64,000 bases of DNA, from NCBI GenBank assembly GCA_025698895.1, contig JAILWO010000004.1, positions 62,001 to 126,000 on the forward strand, written 5' to 3'. How positions within the stretch are numbered: the stretch's first letter is position 1; every line of letters starts with the position of its first letter. The DNA comes from Rhizobiaceae bacterium (GTDB lineage: Bacteria > Pseudomonadota > Alphaproteobacteria > Rhizobiales > Rhizobiaceae). The notes under the pieces are model-generated. The model ran no database searches and was not told where the DNA came from. It saw only the letters and a list, made by a program, of their open reading frames with translations. Positions 36,932 through 49,605 of the stretch are shown one piece after another. Both the position numbers and the translations under genes were made by a program.

Positions 36932-37633
36932 ATGGCACAGGCGAACGCAGTGCAGCGCGAACCCTCGATGGAGGAAATCCTGGCGTCGATCCGGCGCATC
37001 ATCGAGGACAGCGATCAGCCGGCGAGCGGGCCGGCGCCGTCGGCGAACGACGATGCGCCCGTGGCCAAGGCCGTGGCACCGGCGACGGCCGGCGCGGCGC
37101 CGGTCCTCGACGAGCCTGACAAGGCAGCCGATGTGGATGAAGCGGCGTTCCGCGCCGAACTCGACGAGGCCGCCGAGACGAGGGCGCCTGCCCGGTCGGC
37201 GGGCGGCCTGTCCCAGGTCAAGCCGCTCAGGCCGGCGCAGACGCCACGGGCGGAAGCAGCGGAGGCCGAGAGCGGCGGCGCCGACATGGCCGCCGAACTG
37301 GTGGCCGACGCGATGAAGGAGGCAGCGGCGGCGGCTCCGGCTGGCGAACCGGCTGCCGGTGGATTGCGCGCCACCGCGCAGCCCGCCAAGCCTCAGGCGG
37401 TCGAGCCGGCGCGGTCCTCCATCATTTCCGAACAGGCCGGGCGCCAGGTGGCAGCGGCTTTCGGGGAACTGTCGGACGCGTTCGCCGCCAGCCGGCGGCG
37501 CTCCTTCGACGAGGTCGCCGAGGACATGATGCGGCCCATGCTGCAGGAATGGATGGACAATAACCTTCCGCACCTGGTGGAACGCCTGGTGCGCGAGGAG
37601 ATCGAGCGCATCGCGCGCGGCCATTCCGAATAG
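36932..37633 (+). CDS. popZ: PopZ-type polar organising protein (DUF2497)
   Basis: A 233-residue protein with the PopZ family ends. The N-terminus is QREPSMEEILASIRRIIEDS and the C-terminus is FDEVAEDMMRPMLQEWMDNN with LPHLVERLVREEIERIARG. Between them lies a long acidic, Pro/Ala-rich disordered region. In Caulobacter and Agrobacterium PopZ forms a polar matrix that recruits chromosome segregation and cell-division proteins. It lies directly before valS, its usual neighbour in rhizobia. The ATG at 36932 was preferred over a TTG two codons upstream. Confidence 0.85.
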   Translation: MAQANAVQREPSMEEILASIRRIIEDSDQPASGPAPSANDDAPVAKAVAPATAGAAPVLDEPDKAADVDEAAFRAELDEAAETRAPARSAGGLSQVKPLRPAQTPRAEAAEAESGGADMAAELVADAMKEAAAAAPAGEPAAGGLRATAQPAKPQAVEPARSSIISEQAGRQVAAAFGELSDAFAASRRRSFDEVAEDMMRPMLQEWMDNNLPHLVERLVREEIERIARGHSE

Positions 37634-37741
37634 CGATCCCGGCACCAGCCGGTCTCCGCGCGCTCAAGCGCAGTTGACTAGGCGACGGGCATCCGGTTTA
37701 CGGAGCGCGACCTTTCCCGCCCGTTTCCGGACCCGCGCTCC

Positions 37742-40645
<2,904 letters not shown>

Positions 40646-40680
40646 CGGCCGGCCCGCCGGGGCGACTTCCGATTCGGGCG

Positions 40681-40783
40681 CCTAAAGCGTGTCGCGATCT
40701 TTCAGATTCGCTCGCTACGCTTCAGGTGCCTGGTAGCATGTCGTTGTCCCGAAACCGGTTCCCACTTTCGGGCGACATGCCTT
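40681..40783. repeat. Rhizobial palindromic repeat (GCATGTCG...CGACATGC)
   Basis: The core GCATGTCGTTGTCCCGAAA and its reverse complement TTTCGGGCGACATGC pair as a hairpin around a short loop (40736-40780). The preceding AAAGCGTGTCGCGATCTTTC part is also typical. This element is widespread between genes in Mesorhizobium and relatives; here it lies between the convergent valS and VOC genes. Confidence 0.8.
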
Positions 40784-41153
40784 AGATGTTGTTGAAATGA
40801 AGGATGTTGCCGTCTGGGTCCTTGATCCAGACCAGCTTCATGTCGCCGTCGACATGGATGTCACCCTTCCAGTCCATGCCGTCATAATGTTCGAAGGCCA
40901 CACCCTTGGCCTTCAGATCGGCGGCGATCGCCTCGATGTCGTCGCCGACGCCCCACACGACCGCATTGGCCTTGTTGGTGCCGGCGAATTCGGACCGGTA
41001 GACGACGAGATGCGTCGCGCCGGTGCGGAAGACCAGCACATGGCCGCCCATCTCCGATTCGAGTTCAAGGCCGAGTGTGTCGCGGTAGAATGCGCGGGCG
41101 CGGTCGATGTCGGATACCGCCACGATCGCCGATGATGCGTGATCCTTGAGCAT
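40782..41153 (-). CDS. VOC/glyoxalase-family protein
   Basis: This 123-residue protein belongs to the vicinal-oxygen-chelate fold family. The two repeats are seen as ASSAIVAVSDIDRARAFYRDTLGL and AIAADLKAKGVAFEHY with KLVWIKDPDGNILHF at the end. Likely metal ligands include the final His-adjacent Glu/Asp positions, but the enzyme activity cannot be read. An AAGGAGG site precedes the ATG. Confidence 0.88.
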   Translation of the reverse strand: MLKDHASSAIVAVSDIDRARAFYRDTLGLELESEMGGHVLVFRTGATHLVVYRSEFAGTNKANAVVWGVGDDIEAIAADLKAKGVAFEHYDGMDWKGDIHVDGDMKLVWIKDPDGNILHFNNI

Positions 41154-41218
41154 GGTTGCCTCCTTCGGTTCGCATGCGCCCTGAGGACGTATCGGCACGG
41201 CGCGATCCGACAGCCTCG

Positions 41219-42067
41219 TCAGCGACGCGCCAGGAAACTCCGCGCGGCGTAGAGCGAGACGGCCGCGGCATTGGAGACGTTGAGCGAGCGGATCGCGCCC
41301 GGCATGTCAAGCCGCGCCAGCGCGTCGACCGTCTCGCGCGTCTTGTGGCGCAGGCCCTTGCCCTCGGCGCCGAGAACCAGCGCGATGCGCTCGCCGGACA
41401 GGGTCTTCTCGAGTTCGTCCGGTCCGTCCGAATCGAGCCCGATGGTGCGGTAGCCGGCGGCCGAGAGGGTGCGCAGCGCGTCGGCCAGGTTGCGCACCTC
41501 GATCAGGTCGATCTCCTCCAGCGCGCCGGACGCCGCCTTGGCCAGGACGCCGGATTCGGCGGGGCTGTGGCGCGTGGTGGTGATCAGTGCGCCGGCGGCG
41601 AAGGCGACGCCCGAGCGCAGGATCGCTCCGACATTGTGCGGATCAGTCACCTGGTCGAGCACGAGCACCAGATCGGTGTCGCCAAGCGCGTCGAGGCGCT
41701 TGGGCGCCAGCGGACGGGCTTCCGCCAGCACGCCCTGGTGGACGGCGTCGGAGCCGGTGATGCGGTCGATCGCCTTCGGTTCGGCGATCTCGACGGGAAA
41801 GGGCAGGGCGCCCGTTTCGCCGAGATCGAGCCTTTCGAGCGCGTTGCGGGTGACGATCAGCCGATGGATCGTCCGGCGCGGATTGAGGATCGCGGCGCGC
41901 ACGGTGTGAAGCCCGTAAAGCCGCACCAGCCCGTCGGGCACGGGCTCGCCGGGGACAGTCGCGCTGTCGCGCGGCGGCGGCCCGCTCGCCTTGCGGTCGC
42001 GGTGCTGGCGCCGCAGCCGCGCGTAGTGGCTGTCCTTCGGTGTCCGGGAGTGCTTTTCGTCGGTCAT
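41219..42067 (-). CDS. rlmB: 23S rRNA (guanosine-2'-O-)-methyltransferase RlmB
   Basis: This 282-residue SpoU/TrmH-type methyltransferase modifies 23S rRNA (G2251 in E. coli). A basic N-terminal tail (YARLRRQHRDRKAS) is followed by a substrate-binding domain (RLYGLHTVRAAILNPRR) and the knotted SAM-binding domain (LVLVLDQVTDPHNVGAILRS, ALVLGAEGKGLR, IRSLNVSNAAAVSLYAAR). The length is that of rhizobial RlmB. Divergent tRNA-Tyr follows. Confidence 0.92.
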   Translation of the reverse strand: MTDEKHSRTPKDSHYARLRRQHRDRKASGPPPRDSATVPGEPVPDGLVRLYGLHTVRAAILNPRRTIHRLIVTRNALERLDLGETGALPFPVEIAEPKAIDRITGSDAVHQGVLAEARPLAPKRLDALGDTDLVLVLDQVTDPHNVGAILRSGVAFAAGALITTTRHSPAESGVLAKAASGALEEIDLIEVRNLADALRTLSAAGYRTIGLDSDGPDELEKTLSGERIALVLGAEGKGLRHKTRETVDALARLDMPGAIRSLNVSNAAAVSLYAARSFLARR

Positions 42068-42224
42068 GGCGCCTCCATAGACCCTCTTGCGGCCGCTGCC
42101 TATGGTGGCGGCGAAATGCGTCGCGGCGTGGTTGACAGGGCGGGGTCGCCTCGCCATAAGGCCCGTCGCGGCGGCCGGGCGACCGGGGCCGCGAACGCCT
42201 CGCATCTTGCTCCGGCGGCAGTCG

Positions 42225-42309
42225 GGAGGGGTGTCCGAGTGGTTAAAGGAGACGGACTGTAAATCCGTTGGCTATGCCTACGCTGGTTCGAATCCAGCCC
42301 CCTCCACCA
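42225..42309 (+). tRNA. tRNA-Tyr (GTA)
   Basis: An 85-base class II tRNA with a long variable arm. The acceptor is GGAGGGG / CCCCTCC, the anticodon loop CTGTAAA holds GTA, and CCA is encoded. Confidence 0.96.
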
Positions 42310-42385
42310 CTGCCAGGACCGGAGCACGCGCGACCCGCCGAAAACCATTTCCCCTTCGCGGCGGTTCGTGAGACAAGGGCGGCGC

Positions 42386-42459
42386 GCGGGTATAGCTCAA
42401 TGGTAGAGCAGCAGCCTTCCAAGCTGAATATGCGGGTTCGATTCCCGCTACCCGCTCCA
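42386..42459 (+). tRNA. tRNA-Gly (TCC)
   Basis: A 74-base cloverleaf with acceptor GCGGGTA / TACCCGC, D-arm TAGCTCAATGGTAGAGC, anticodon loop CTTCCAA with TCC, and an encoded CCA. Confidence 0.96.
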
Positions 42460-42523
42460 ACCCCATTGGGGGCTATGTAAGTCTGGACTTCCTTGCTGTT
42501 CGCGCCACGTTCGAAGCGGCCTT

Positions 42524-43738
42524 TCAACGCGCTTCGCAGACGGAAGGGCGCGAACGGGCCGGCGCCGCCATGATGAGAAGGGCGACGACGAGCGCACCGA
42601 CGGCAAGTGCCGCACCGCCCAAGCCCACGGCTTCGATGCCATGGCGGTCAATGACCCAGCCACCCGCGACCGCACCCAATGCTATCCCGAGATTGCATAC
42701 CGAGATGTTGAGCGAGGACGCGAAGGCCCGCGCCTCGCCACCGGCCAGCATGACCCGCACCTGGCACAGAACAAATCCGGCCGTATGAGCAGCGCCCCAG
42801 AAGCCAAGCACCGGCAGGAGCCAGTAGAGTTTGCCGCCGGCGAGCGAAACGCCAGTCATCGCAAACGCCAATACAGCGGCCACCGCCGCCGTCGCGGCGG
42901 TCGGACCCCGGTCGACGATGCGCCCGGCGATCCAGTTGCCGATCATGCCCGCCGCGCCAAAGCCCATCAGGATCAAGGCGACTTCGTTGCCGGCAAGGCC
43001 GCCCACCGTCTCCAGGTAAGCCGCAAGATAGGTGTAGGCGCAAAACATCGCCGTAAAGAGCGCGCCCGACAGCAGAAGATGCGCCTGAAACCGTGCCCCT
43101 CGCAGGATTCCAGCCTGTGCCCCGATCGATGGCGGGTCTGAAAGCGCGAGGCGGGGGAAGGAAACCCCGATGAGCAGGGCCGCGGCCAGGGCCAGGAAGG
43201 CGAGGCCACCGAAGCTCGCCTGCCACCCGACACGATCGGCCACGAACACGCCGGCCGGTATGGCCAGCACGATGCCGATGACGACGCCGAGATTGACCAG
43301 GGCGATTGCCCGCCCCTCGCGCCCCGGTCCCGCGAGTTGGGCGGCAAACGCGCTGCCGATGCTGACTAGGACGGGCAGCGCGGCTCCCTGGACAATGCGG
43401 ACCGCAACGATCACCCAATAGTTCGGCAAAAGCACTACGACGAAACTGCCCGTGGCGAAGGCAAGCATGGCCGCGGCGAGGACGCGGCGCGGCTCCATAC
43501 CGCCCGCGGCAATGGTCAGGATCGGCCCGAGCGCCGCCGAGGACAGGGCGAACCATGTGACGAACCAGCCGGCTTCGACGATCGAGACGCCGAGGGCGCG
43601 CGCCATGACGGGAAGCAGGCCGACGACGATGAACTCGGTCGTGACGACCACGGCAACAGCGAAAATCAGCATCGCCATCATGCCCGGCGACACTCCCGTA
43701 GCCTTGTCCGTCGGCGCGACCTGGGCCAGTGCGTTCAT
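42524..43738 (-). CDS. MFS transporter
   Basis: A 404-residue inner-membrane transporter of the major facilitator superfamily, drug-efflux (AraJ/YdhP-like DHA1) type, with about twelve hydrophobic segments and a clear LLPVMARALGVSIVEAGWFV first loop. Other marks are RIVQGAALPVLVSIGSAFAAQ and GREGRAIALVNLGVVIGIVLA. It overlaps the SDR stop by ATGA, so the two genes form one transcript with coupled translation. Both are divergent from a TetR gene whose operator lies between. Confidence 0.88.
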   Translation of the reverse strand: MNALAQVAPTDKATGVSPGMMAMLIFAVAVVVTTEFIVVGLLPVMARALGVSIVEAGWFVTWFALSSAALGPILTIAAGGMEPRRVLAAAMLAFATGSFVVVLLPNYWVIVAVRIVQGAALPVLVSIGSAFAAQLAGPGREGRAIALVNLGVVIGIVLAIPAGVFVADRVGWQASFGGLAFLALAAALLIGVSFPRLALSDPPSIGAQAGILRGARFQAHLLLSGALFTAMFCAYTYLAAYLETVGGLAGNEVALILMGFGAAGMIGNWIAGRIVDRGPTAATAAVAAVLAFAMTGVSLAGGKLYWLLPVLGFWGAAHTAGFVLCQVRVMLAGGEARAFASSLNISVCNLGIALGAVAGGWVIDRHGIEAVGLGGAALAVGALVVALLIMAAPARSRPSVCEAR

Positions 43739-44475
43739 GCGTTGGAACCCCCGTCGATCGTGAGACCGGCGCCGGTGACCGAACGCGCCTCCGAGCTGGC
43801 GAGCCAGGCAACGAGGCTCGCGACATCACGCGGATCGCCGTAGCGGGGAATGGCCATGCTGCCGCGTTGCTCATCGGCCTGCGGCCCGTCCGCGGGGTTC
43901 ATGTCGGTGTCGGTGGAGCCGGGATGGACGATGTTGACGGTGATTCCCCGGGGTCCGAGGTCGCGGGCCATTCCCCTGGTCAGACCGATAAGGGCGGCCT
44001 TGCTGAGCGCATAAAGGGTGATTCCGGGCGAGGGGACCCGCTCGGCAAGATTGCTGCCGATCGAGATGATGCGGCCGCCTTCACCCATATGGGCGGCCGC
44101 GGCCTTCGAGGCGACGAACGCGCCGCGGGTGTTGATGGCGATCGTCTCGTCGAAATCCTCGAGCGTCGTCTCATCCAGCGCGCCATAAGGGAAGATGCCG
44201 GCATTGTTGACGAGGATATCGAGCCGGCCAAAAGCCGCGACGGTCTTTTCCACGGCATCCACGACAGCCTGGGCCTCGGTGTTGTCGGCGGCGATCGCTA
44301 TGCCCTTCCGGTCCACGGCCTTGATCTGCGCCAGCACGGCCTCGGCCTTGTCGGCCGAGCGTGCATAGGTCAACGCGACATCCGCGCCTTCCTCCGCCAG
44401 CCTCATCGCGATCGCGGCACCGATGCCGCGACTGCCGCCCGTTACCAGCGCCACCTTGCCTTTCAGTCGGGACAT
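43735..44475 (-). CDS. SDR-family oxidoreductase
   Basis: A 246-residue NAD(P)-dependent short-chain dehydrogenase. The Rossmann motif is VTGGSRGIGAAIAMRLAEEG, then NNAGIFPYGALDE, the catalytic Ser near IISIGSNLAER, Tyr-x-x-x-Lys in LYALSKAAL, and the C-terminal LTIDGGSNA. The substrate is unknown. The ATG at 44475 is used since it starts MSRLKGKVALVTGG. It shares an operon with the MFS gene and lies under a TetR-type operator. Confidence 0.9.
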   Translation of the reverse strand: MSRLKGKVALVTGGSRGIGAAIAMRLAEEGADVALTYARSADKAEAVLAQIKAVDRKGIAIAADNTEAQAVVDAVEKTVAAFGRLDILVNNAGIFPYGALDETTLEDFDETIAINTRGAFVASKAAAAHMGEGGRIISIGSNLAERVPSPGITLYALSKAALIGLTRGMARDLGPRGITVNIVHPGSTDTDMNPADGPQADEQRGSMAIPRYGDPRDVASLVAWLASSEARSVTGAGLTIDGGSNA

Positions 44476-44487
44476 GCCGAACTCCTT

Positions 44488-44507
44488 TCTGTATCGCTTG
44501 ATACAGA
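44488..44507. promoter_or_regulatory. TetR-type operator, perfect palindrome
   Basis: TCTGTATCGCTTGATACAGA is a perfect inverted repeat of 8 bases with a 4-base centre, 13 bases upstream of the SDR start. It is almost certainly bound by the divergent TetR product. Confidence 0.8.
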
Positions 44508-44545
44508 ATTCATGGCAAGCTTGCCTCGGCCGGTCAAGCGATTTA

Positions 44546-44561
44546 TGTATTGATCGACACA
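44546..44561. promoter_or_regulatory. Second, weaker TetR-type operator
   Basis: TGTATTGATCGACACA shares 12 of 16 positions with the core of the perfect palindrome (TGTATCGCTTGATACA). It lies just before the tetR ribosome binding site, so autoregulation is likely. Confidence 0.65.
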
Positions 44562-44573
44562 GAAAGGAATACG

Positions 44574-45191
44574 ATGACGGAAAGGGGCCGGCCACGCAGC
44601 TTTGACCGCACCGCCGCCCTGCGGCGGGCGATGGAGGTGTTCTGGGCCAAGGGCTACGATGGTGCTTCGCTATCGGAGTTGACGGGCGCCATGGGCGTCA
44701 ATTCGCCCAGTCTTTACGCCGCCTTCGGTTCAAAGGAGGCGCTGTTCCGTGAAGCTGTCGGACTTTACACCGACACGGTCGGCACGGAGATCTGGGCCGC
44801 CATCCCGGAAGCGCCGACGGCGCGCGAGGCGATCGAACAGTTCCTCTACGCCACGGCCGAGGTCTATGCGAGCCCTGGCCATCCGCGCGGCTGTCTCATG
44901 GTGCTTGGCGCGCCCAACCCGAGCGACAACAACATGGGCGCATGCGAGATACTGCGGGAACACCGTTCCGAAAACGTGGAGACGCTGCGTCGCAGGCTGG
45001 AGCAAGCCGTTGCCGGGGGCGAGCTGCCGCACGGCCTCGACTGCCATGCCGTCGCCAGCTTTTACGTGACGGTGCAGCAGGGCATGTCCATTCAGGCACG
45101 TGACGGCGCCTCGCGCGAAACCCTTCTCGGCATAGGCCGATGCGCGATGGCGGCGTGGGAGGGATTGACGTCGGCGGGCGCGAAGAGTTGA
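44574..45191 (+). CDS. TetR-family transcriptional regulator
   Basis: A 205-residue repressor with the helix-turn-helix RTAALRRAMEVFWAKGYDGA, SLSELTGAMGVNSPSLYAAFGSKEALF and a C-terminal helical ligand domain (AREAIEQFLYATAEVY, GCLMVLGAPNPSDNN). The ATG at 44574 has an AAAGGAA site. It is divergent from the SDR-MFS operon and shares a short control region containing two related palindromes, so it probably represses both directions in response to a compound handled by the SDR or exporter. Confidence 0.9.
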   Translation: MTERGRPRSFDRTAALRRAMEVFWAKGYDGASLSELTGAMGVNSPSLYAAFGSKEALFREAVGLYTDTVGTEIWAAIPEAPTAREAIEQFLYATAEVYASPGHPRGCLMVLGAPNPSDNNMGACEILREHRSENVETLRRRLEQAVAGGELPHGLDCHAVASFYVTVQQGMSIQARDGASRETLLGIGRCAMAAWEGLTSAGAKS

Positions 45192-45236
45192 GCTTCTCAA
45201 GCGGGTTGCTACGGCCGCTCCCCTCCCAGCCTAGGC

Positions 45237-46421
45237 CTAGTTGCCGGCGAGCGCTCCCGATCCGCGACGCCATCTGACGAGCGCCATACCCAAGACGATC
45301 AGCCCGGCTGCAAGGGCGTTCGGCACCATTTCGGCCGGTCCCCAGGCTATCAGCAGCCCGGCGACCAGCACCAGCAGCGTCTCGCCAAGGGTGAAGCCCG
45401 AACGGCCGAGAAAGGCCAGCGGGACGGCAAGCACGGCGAAATCATAGACGAAGGCATAGGGCGAGGCGAGCAGGGTCGCCGCGGCGAGCACGGCGGCGCG
45501 GATGTCGAACGGCGCCCGGCCGCGCCAGGCACGCAGGACGACGGCGGCCAGGAGCGCGGCGAAGGCCGCGTGCGCCGCCCAGGCAAGACCGGAGGACACG
45601 CCCATCGCGCGCAGCCAGCCATAGAGGCTCTGGAGCTTGGCGAAGCCGGTCCCGCCGTCGGTGAGGATGGCGGTGTTGACGGTGGCGGCGGACTGGAGGA
45701 AGCCGGCCCAGGCCTCCCATCCCAGGACCAGCACCGAAAGTGCTGCAAGTCCGAGCGCGGTCGCGGCGGCCCAGGCCACCGCGCGCCAGTAACCGCCGGC
45801 GATCAGGGCAACGGGAATCAGCAGCCCGAATTGCGGCTTGAAGGTGAGCAGGCCCAGAAGCAGGCCGGCCGCCGCGGCGCGCCTGTCGAGCAGCGCGAGC
45901 GCGCCGCCTAGCAGTGCCGCGGCAAGCAGGCCGTTCTGCCCGACCACCGCGTTCCACAGCGTGGCCGGCCATGCCAGCGCGGCCATGACCGGCAGCCAGT
46001 TGCCCGCGATCGCGCGGATCGCGGCGGCATAGCCGGCCAGGCCGAGCACGACCCAGCAAAGCAGGGCCGGCAGATAGGCCATCGGCGCCAGCGCCGCGGT
46101 CGCCATCAGGAATGTCGGGGGGTACTGGAACGAGAAGTGGCCGTCGAAACCCACGCCCAGCGCGCTCACGGCCACCGCCTTGTGCGCGGCCCAGTCATAG
46201 GCGGCCACGGCCTCTCCCTGCAGCACGAGTTTGCCGGCGGCCCAGAACGCCACGAAATCGACCGCGACCGGATCACCCCTAGCGTCGACATACCAGATGC
46301 CGGTCGCATAGGAGACGGCAATGAGCGTGGCGTAGGCGACGACGAGGCCGAAGAGCGCGCGCCTGATCACGCCCCGAAGGCGCGCAGAGACATCGGTGCT
46401 GATGGCCGTGGCCGGCGACAT
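45237..46421 (-). CDS. DUF2029 / GT87-family membrane protein
   Basis: A 394-residue polytopic membrane protein with about ten hydrophobic segments. It matches the DUF2029/GT87 family of polyprenol-phosphate-sugar-dependent glycosyltransferases: GVGFDGHFSFQYPPTFLM in the loop after the first helices, LLGLLTFKPQFGLLIPVALI, and ASPYAFVYDFAVLAVPL near the end. The substrate is unknown. It is divergent from tuf and separates the accessory block from the translation cluster. Confidence 0.8.
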   Translation of the reverse strand: MSPATAISTDVSARLRGVIRRALFGLVVAYATLIAVSYATGIWYVDARGDPVAVDFVAFWAAGKLVLQGEAVAAYDWAAHKAVAVSALGVGFDGHFSFQYPPTFLMATAALAPMAYLPALLCWVVLGLAGYAAAIRAIAGNWLPVMAALAWPATLWNAVVGQNGLLAAALLGGALALLDRRAAAAGLLLGLLTFKPQFGLLIPVALIAGGYWRAVAWAAATALGLAALSVLVLGWEAWAGFLQSAATVNTAILTDGGTGFAKLQSLYGWLRAMGVSSGLAWAAHAAFAALLAAVVLRAWRGRAPFDIRAAVLAAATLLASPYAFVYDFAVLAVPLAFLGRSGFTLGETLLVLVAGLLIAWGPAEMVPNALAAGLIVLGMALVRWRRGSGALAGN

Positions 46422-46458
46422 GAGATCGGTTCCCCCATATCGCCGGTTCTTCGCATGT

Positions 46459-46474
46459 CCCGCCTTAAGGCGGG
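46459..46474. promoter_or_regulatory. Perfect palindrome upstream of tuf
   Basis: CCCGCCTTAAGGCGGG is a perfect 16-bp palindrome in the 175-base spacer between the divergent DUF2029 gene and tuf. It may act as an operator or as a short hairpin. CTTGTG and TGTAGA words nearer tuf could be its promoter. Confidence 0.4.
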
Positions 46475-46596
46475 GTATAGGCCACCCGAGATCGCCGCCG
46501 GCCAAAGCGTGCAAGCCGGCGCTTGTGTTGGCGGGCTTAAGATTGTAGACGCCCGCATCCGACCAACAACTGTCAACCGCATTCGGGATCAAGGGA

Positions 46597-47772
<1,176 letters not shown>

Positions 47773-47910
47773 GCGGCGCGGCGGCGACAAGGCGTCACAC
47801 CGCATGCCGGGCGGCCCCCGTGGCCGCCCGATCGCGTATCGCGGGGCGGGCTGGCGGCTTGCGCTTTCGCTTGAAAACGATCGGCGCTTGTGAAAGAAGC
47901 GCCGTGATCC

Positions 47911-47986
<76 letters not shown>

Positions 47987-48274
47987 GTCCGGCGGCCGGA
48001 GGATTGATGACAAAGCTTCGGCACGGCGCTTGCATTCATACGGAATCGGGTCTATATCCCGCCGACTGACACGCGGTGCGTGGGGCGGGGAGCGTCCTAC
48101 GTGCCCGAATGTCATGGAAAATCAGCGCCGATTGGATGGGCGCCGATCCTACCGAACGAACCGGGTCCCGCCGCGGGACGACAGGGCGCCTCGCGAGGGG
48201 GTGTCCGTCGAATGCGCGGATCCCGGAATAAGGCGAGCGCGGCGCGACCGGGCTCCGAAAAGACAGAGCGGCAG

Positions 48275-48478
48275 ATGGCGTCCAGGACCACCAATCCATT
48301 CACTTTCATCCAGCAGGTGAGGACCGAGACGTCCAAGGTCACCTGGCCGTCGCGCCGCGAGACGCTGATCTCGACGCTGATGGTGCTGGCCTTCGCCTTT
48401 CTGGCGGCGATCTTTTTCTTCGCGGCCGACCAGGTGATGAGCGTCGCGGTGGAATTCATTCTCGGCATCGGCCGCTGA
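48275..48478 (+). CDS. secE: Preprotein translocase subunit SecE
   Basis: A 67-residue single-span protein of the SecYEG channel. It shows the short-form pattern FIQQVRTETSKVTWPSRRETLI before one hydrophobic segment (STLMVLAFAFLAAIFFFAAD) and ends FILGIGR. The ATG at 48275 was chosen because the family begins there. It lies between tRNA-Trp and nusG. Confidence 0.93.
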   Translation: MASRTTNPFTFIQQVRTETSKVTWPSRRETLISTLMVLAFAFLAAIFFFAADQVMSVAVEFILGIGR

Positions 48479-48530
48479 ACATCATTTCGTCATTGCTGCA
48501 GCCCCTGGAACCTTTGGAGACTTCGAGACA

Positions 48531-49058
48531 ATGACCGCGCGGTGGTACATCGTCCACGCCTACTCGAATTTCGAGAAGAGGGTCGCCGAGGACATCGAGA
48601 ACAAGGCCCGCCAGAAGGGGCTCGGCGACAAGATCGAGCAGGTGGTCGTGCCGACCGAAAAGCGCGTCGAGGTGCGCCGGGGCCAGAAGCGCGAGGTCGA
48701 GCACAAGTTCTTTCCGGGCTACGTGCTGGTGCGCGCCAATCTGACCGACGACGTGTTCTCGATGATCAAGAACACGCCCAAGGTCACGGGGTTCCTGGGC
48801 GACGCCAAGCCGGTGCCGATCCCCGATTCGGAGGCTGAGCGCATCCTGAATCAGGTGCAGGAGGGCGTGGAGCGGCCGAGGCCGTCGATCACCTTCGAGA
48901 TCGGCGAGCAGGTGCGCGTGGCCGACGGTCCGTTCGCCTCCTTCAACGGCTCGGTGCAGGAAGTGGACGAGGAGCGGTCGCGCCTCAAGGTCGAGGTGTC
49001 GATCTTCGGCCGGGCCGTGCCGGTCGATCTGGAATTCGGTCAGGTCGAGAAGGGCTGA
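48531..49058 (+). CDS. nusG: Transcription antitermination factor NusG
   Basis: A 175-residue transcription elongation factor that binds RNA polymerase and couples it to Rho or the ribosome. The NGN domain begins RWYIVHAYSNFEKRVAEDIE and contains FFPGYVLVRANLTDDV. The C-terminal KOW domain is marked by IGEQVRVADGPFASFNGSV. Confidence 0.97.
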   Translation: MTARWYIVHAYSNFEKRVAEDIENKARQKGLGDKIEQVVVPTEKRVEVRRGQKREVEHKFFPGYVLVRANLTDDVFSMIKNTPKVTGFLGDAKPVPIPDSEAERILNQVQEGVERPRPSITFEIGEQVRVADGPFASFNGSVQEVDEERSRLKVEVSIFGRAVPVDLEFGQVEKG

Positions 49059-49172
49059 CCGCGCGCCGCGAGGCGCTGAGCGGGTGGAAGGAAGACCGGC
49101 CTGGCCGGCCGGACAATCCGCACCACCCAACTGCAACGCCGGCATGCCGGCATAATATGAGGCAGGACATCA

Positions 49173-49601
49173 ATGGCCAAGAAGGTAGCAGGCCAGCTGA
49201 AGCTCCAGGTCCCGGCGGGATCGGCGACGCCGTCGCCCCCGATCGGTCCGGCCCTGGGTCAGCGCGGCATCAACATCATGGAATTCTGCAAGGCGTTCAA
49301 TGCCGCCACGCAGGAGAACGAGAAGGGGCAGCCGATCCCCGTCGTCATCACCTATTACCAGGACAAGTCCTTCACCTTCACGATGAAGACGCCGCCGGTG
49401 AGCTACTTCCTGAAGAAGGCCGCCAAGCTGAAGTCCGGCTCGAAGGAGCCCGGCAAGTCGACGATCGGCAAGATCGACCGCGCCAAGGTGCGCGAGATCG
49501 CCGAGGCGAAGATGAAGGACCTGAACGCCGTCGACATCGATGGCGCGATGCGCATGGTCGAAGGTTCAGCCCGCTCGATGGGCCTGGAAGTGGTGGGCTG
49601 A
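49173..49601 (+). CDS. rplK: 50S ribosomal protein L11
   Basis: This 142-residue stalk-base protein binds 23S rRNA. Visible are [25 protein letters not shown], the proline-rich N-terminal domain, and the C-terminal RNA-binding part [28 protein letters not shown] precedes the start. It begins the rplKAJL-rpoBC cluster. Confidence 0.98.
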   Translation: MAKKVAGQLKLQVPAGSATPSPPIGPALGQRGINIMEFCKAFNAATQENEKGQPIPVVITYYQDKSFTFTMKTPPVSYFLKKAAKLKSGSKEPGKSTIGKIDRAKVREIAEAKMKDLNAVDIDGAMRMVEGSARSMGLEVVG

Positions 49602-49605
49602 TCCG

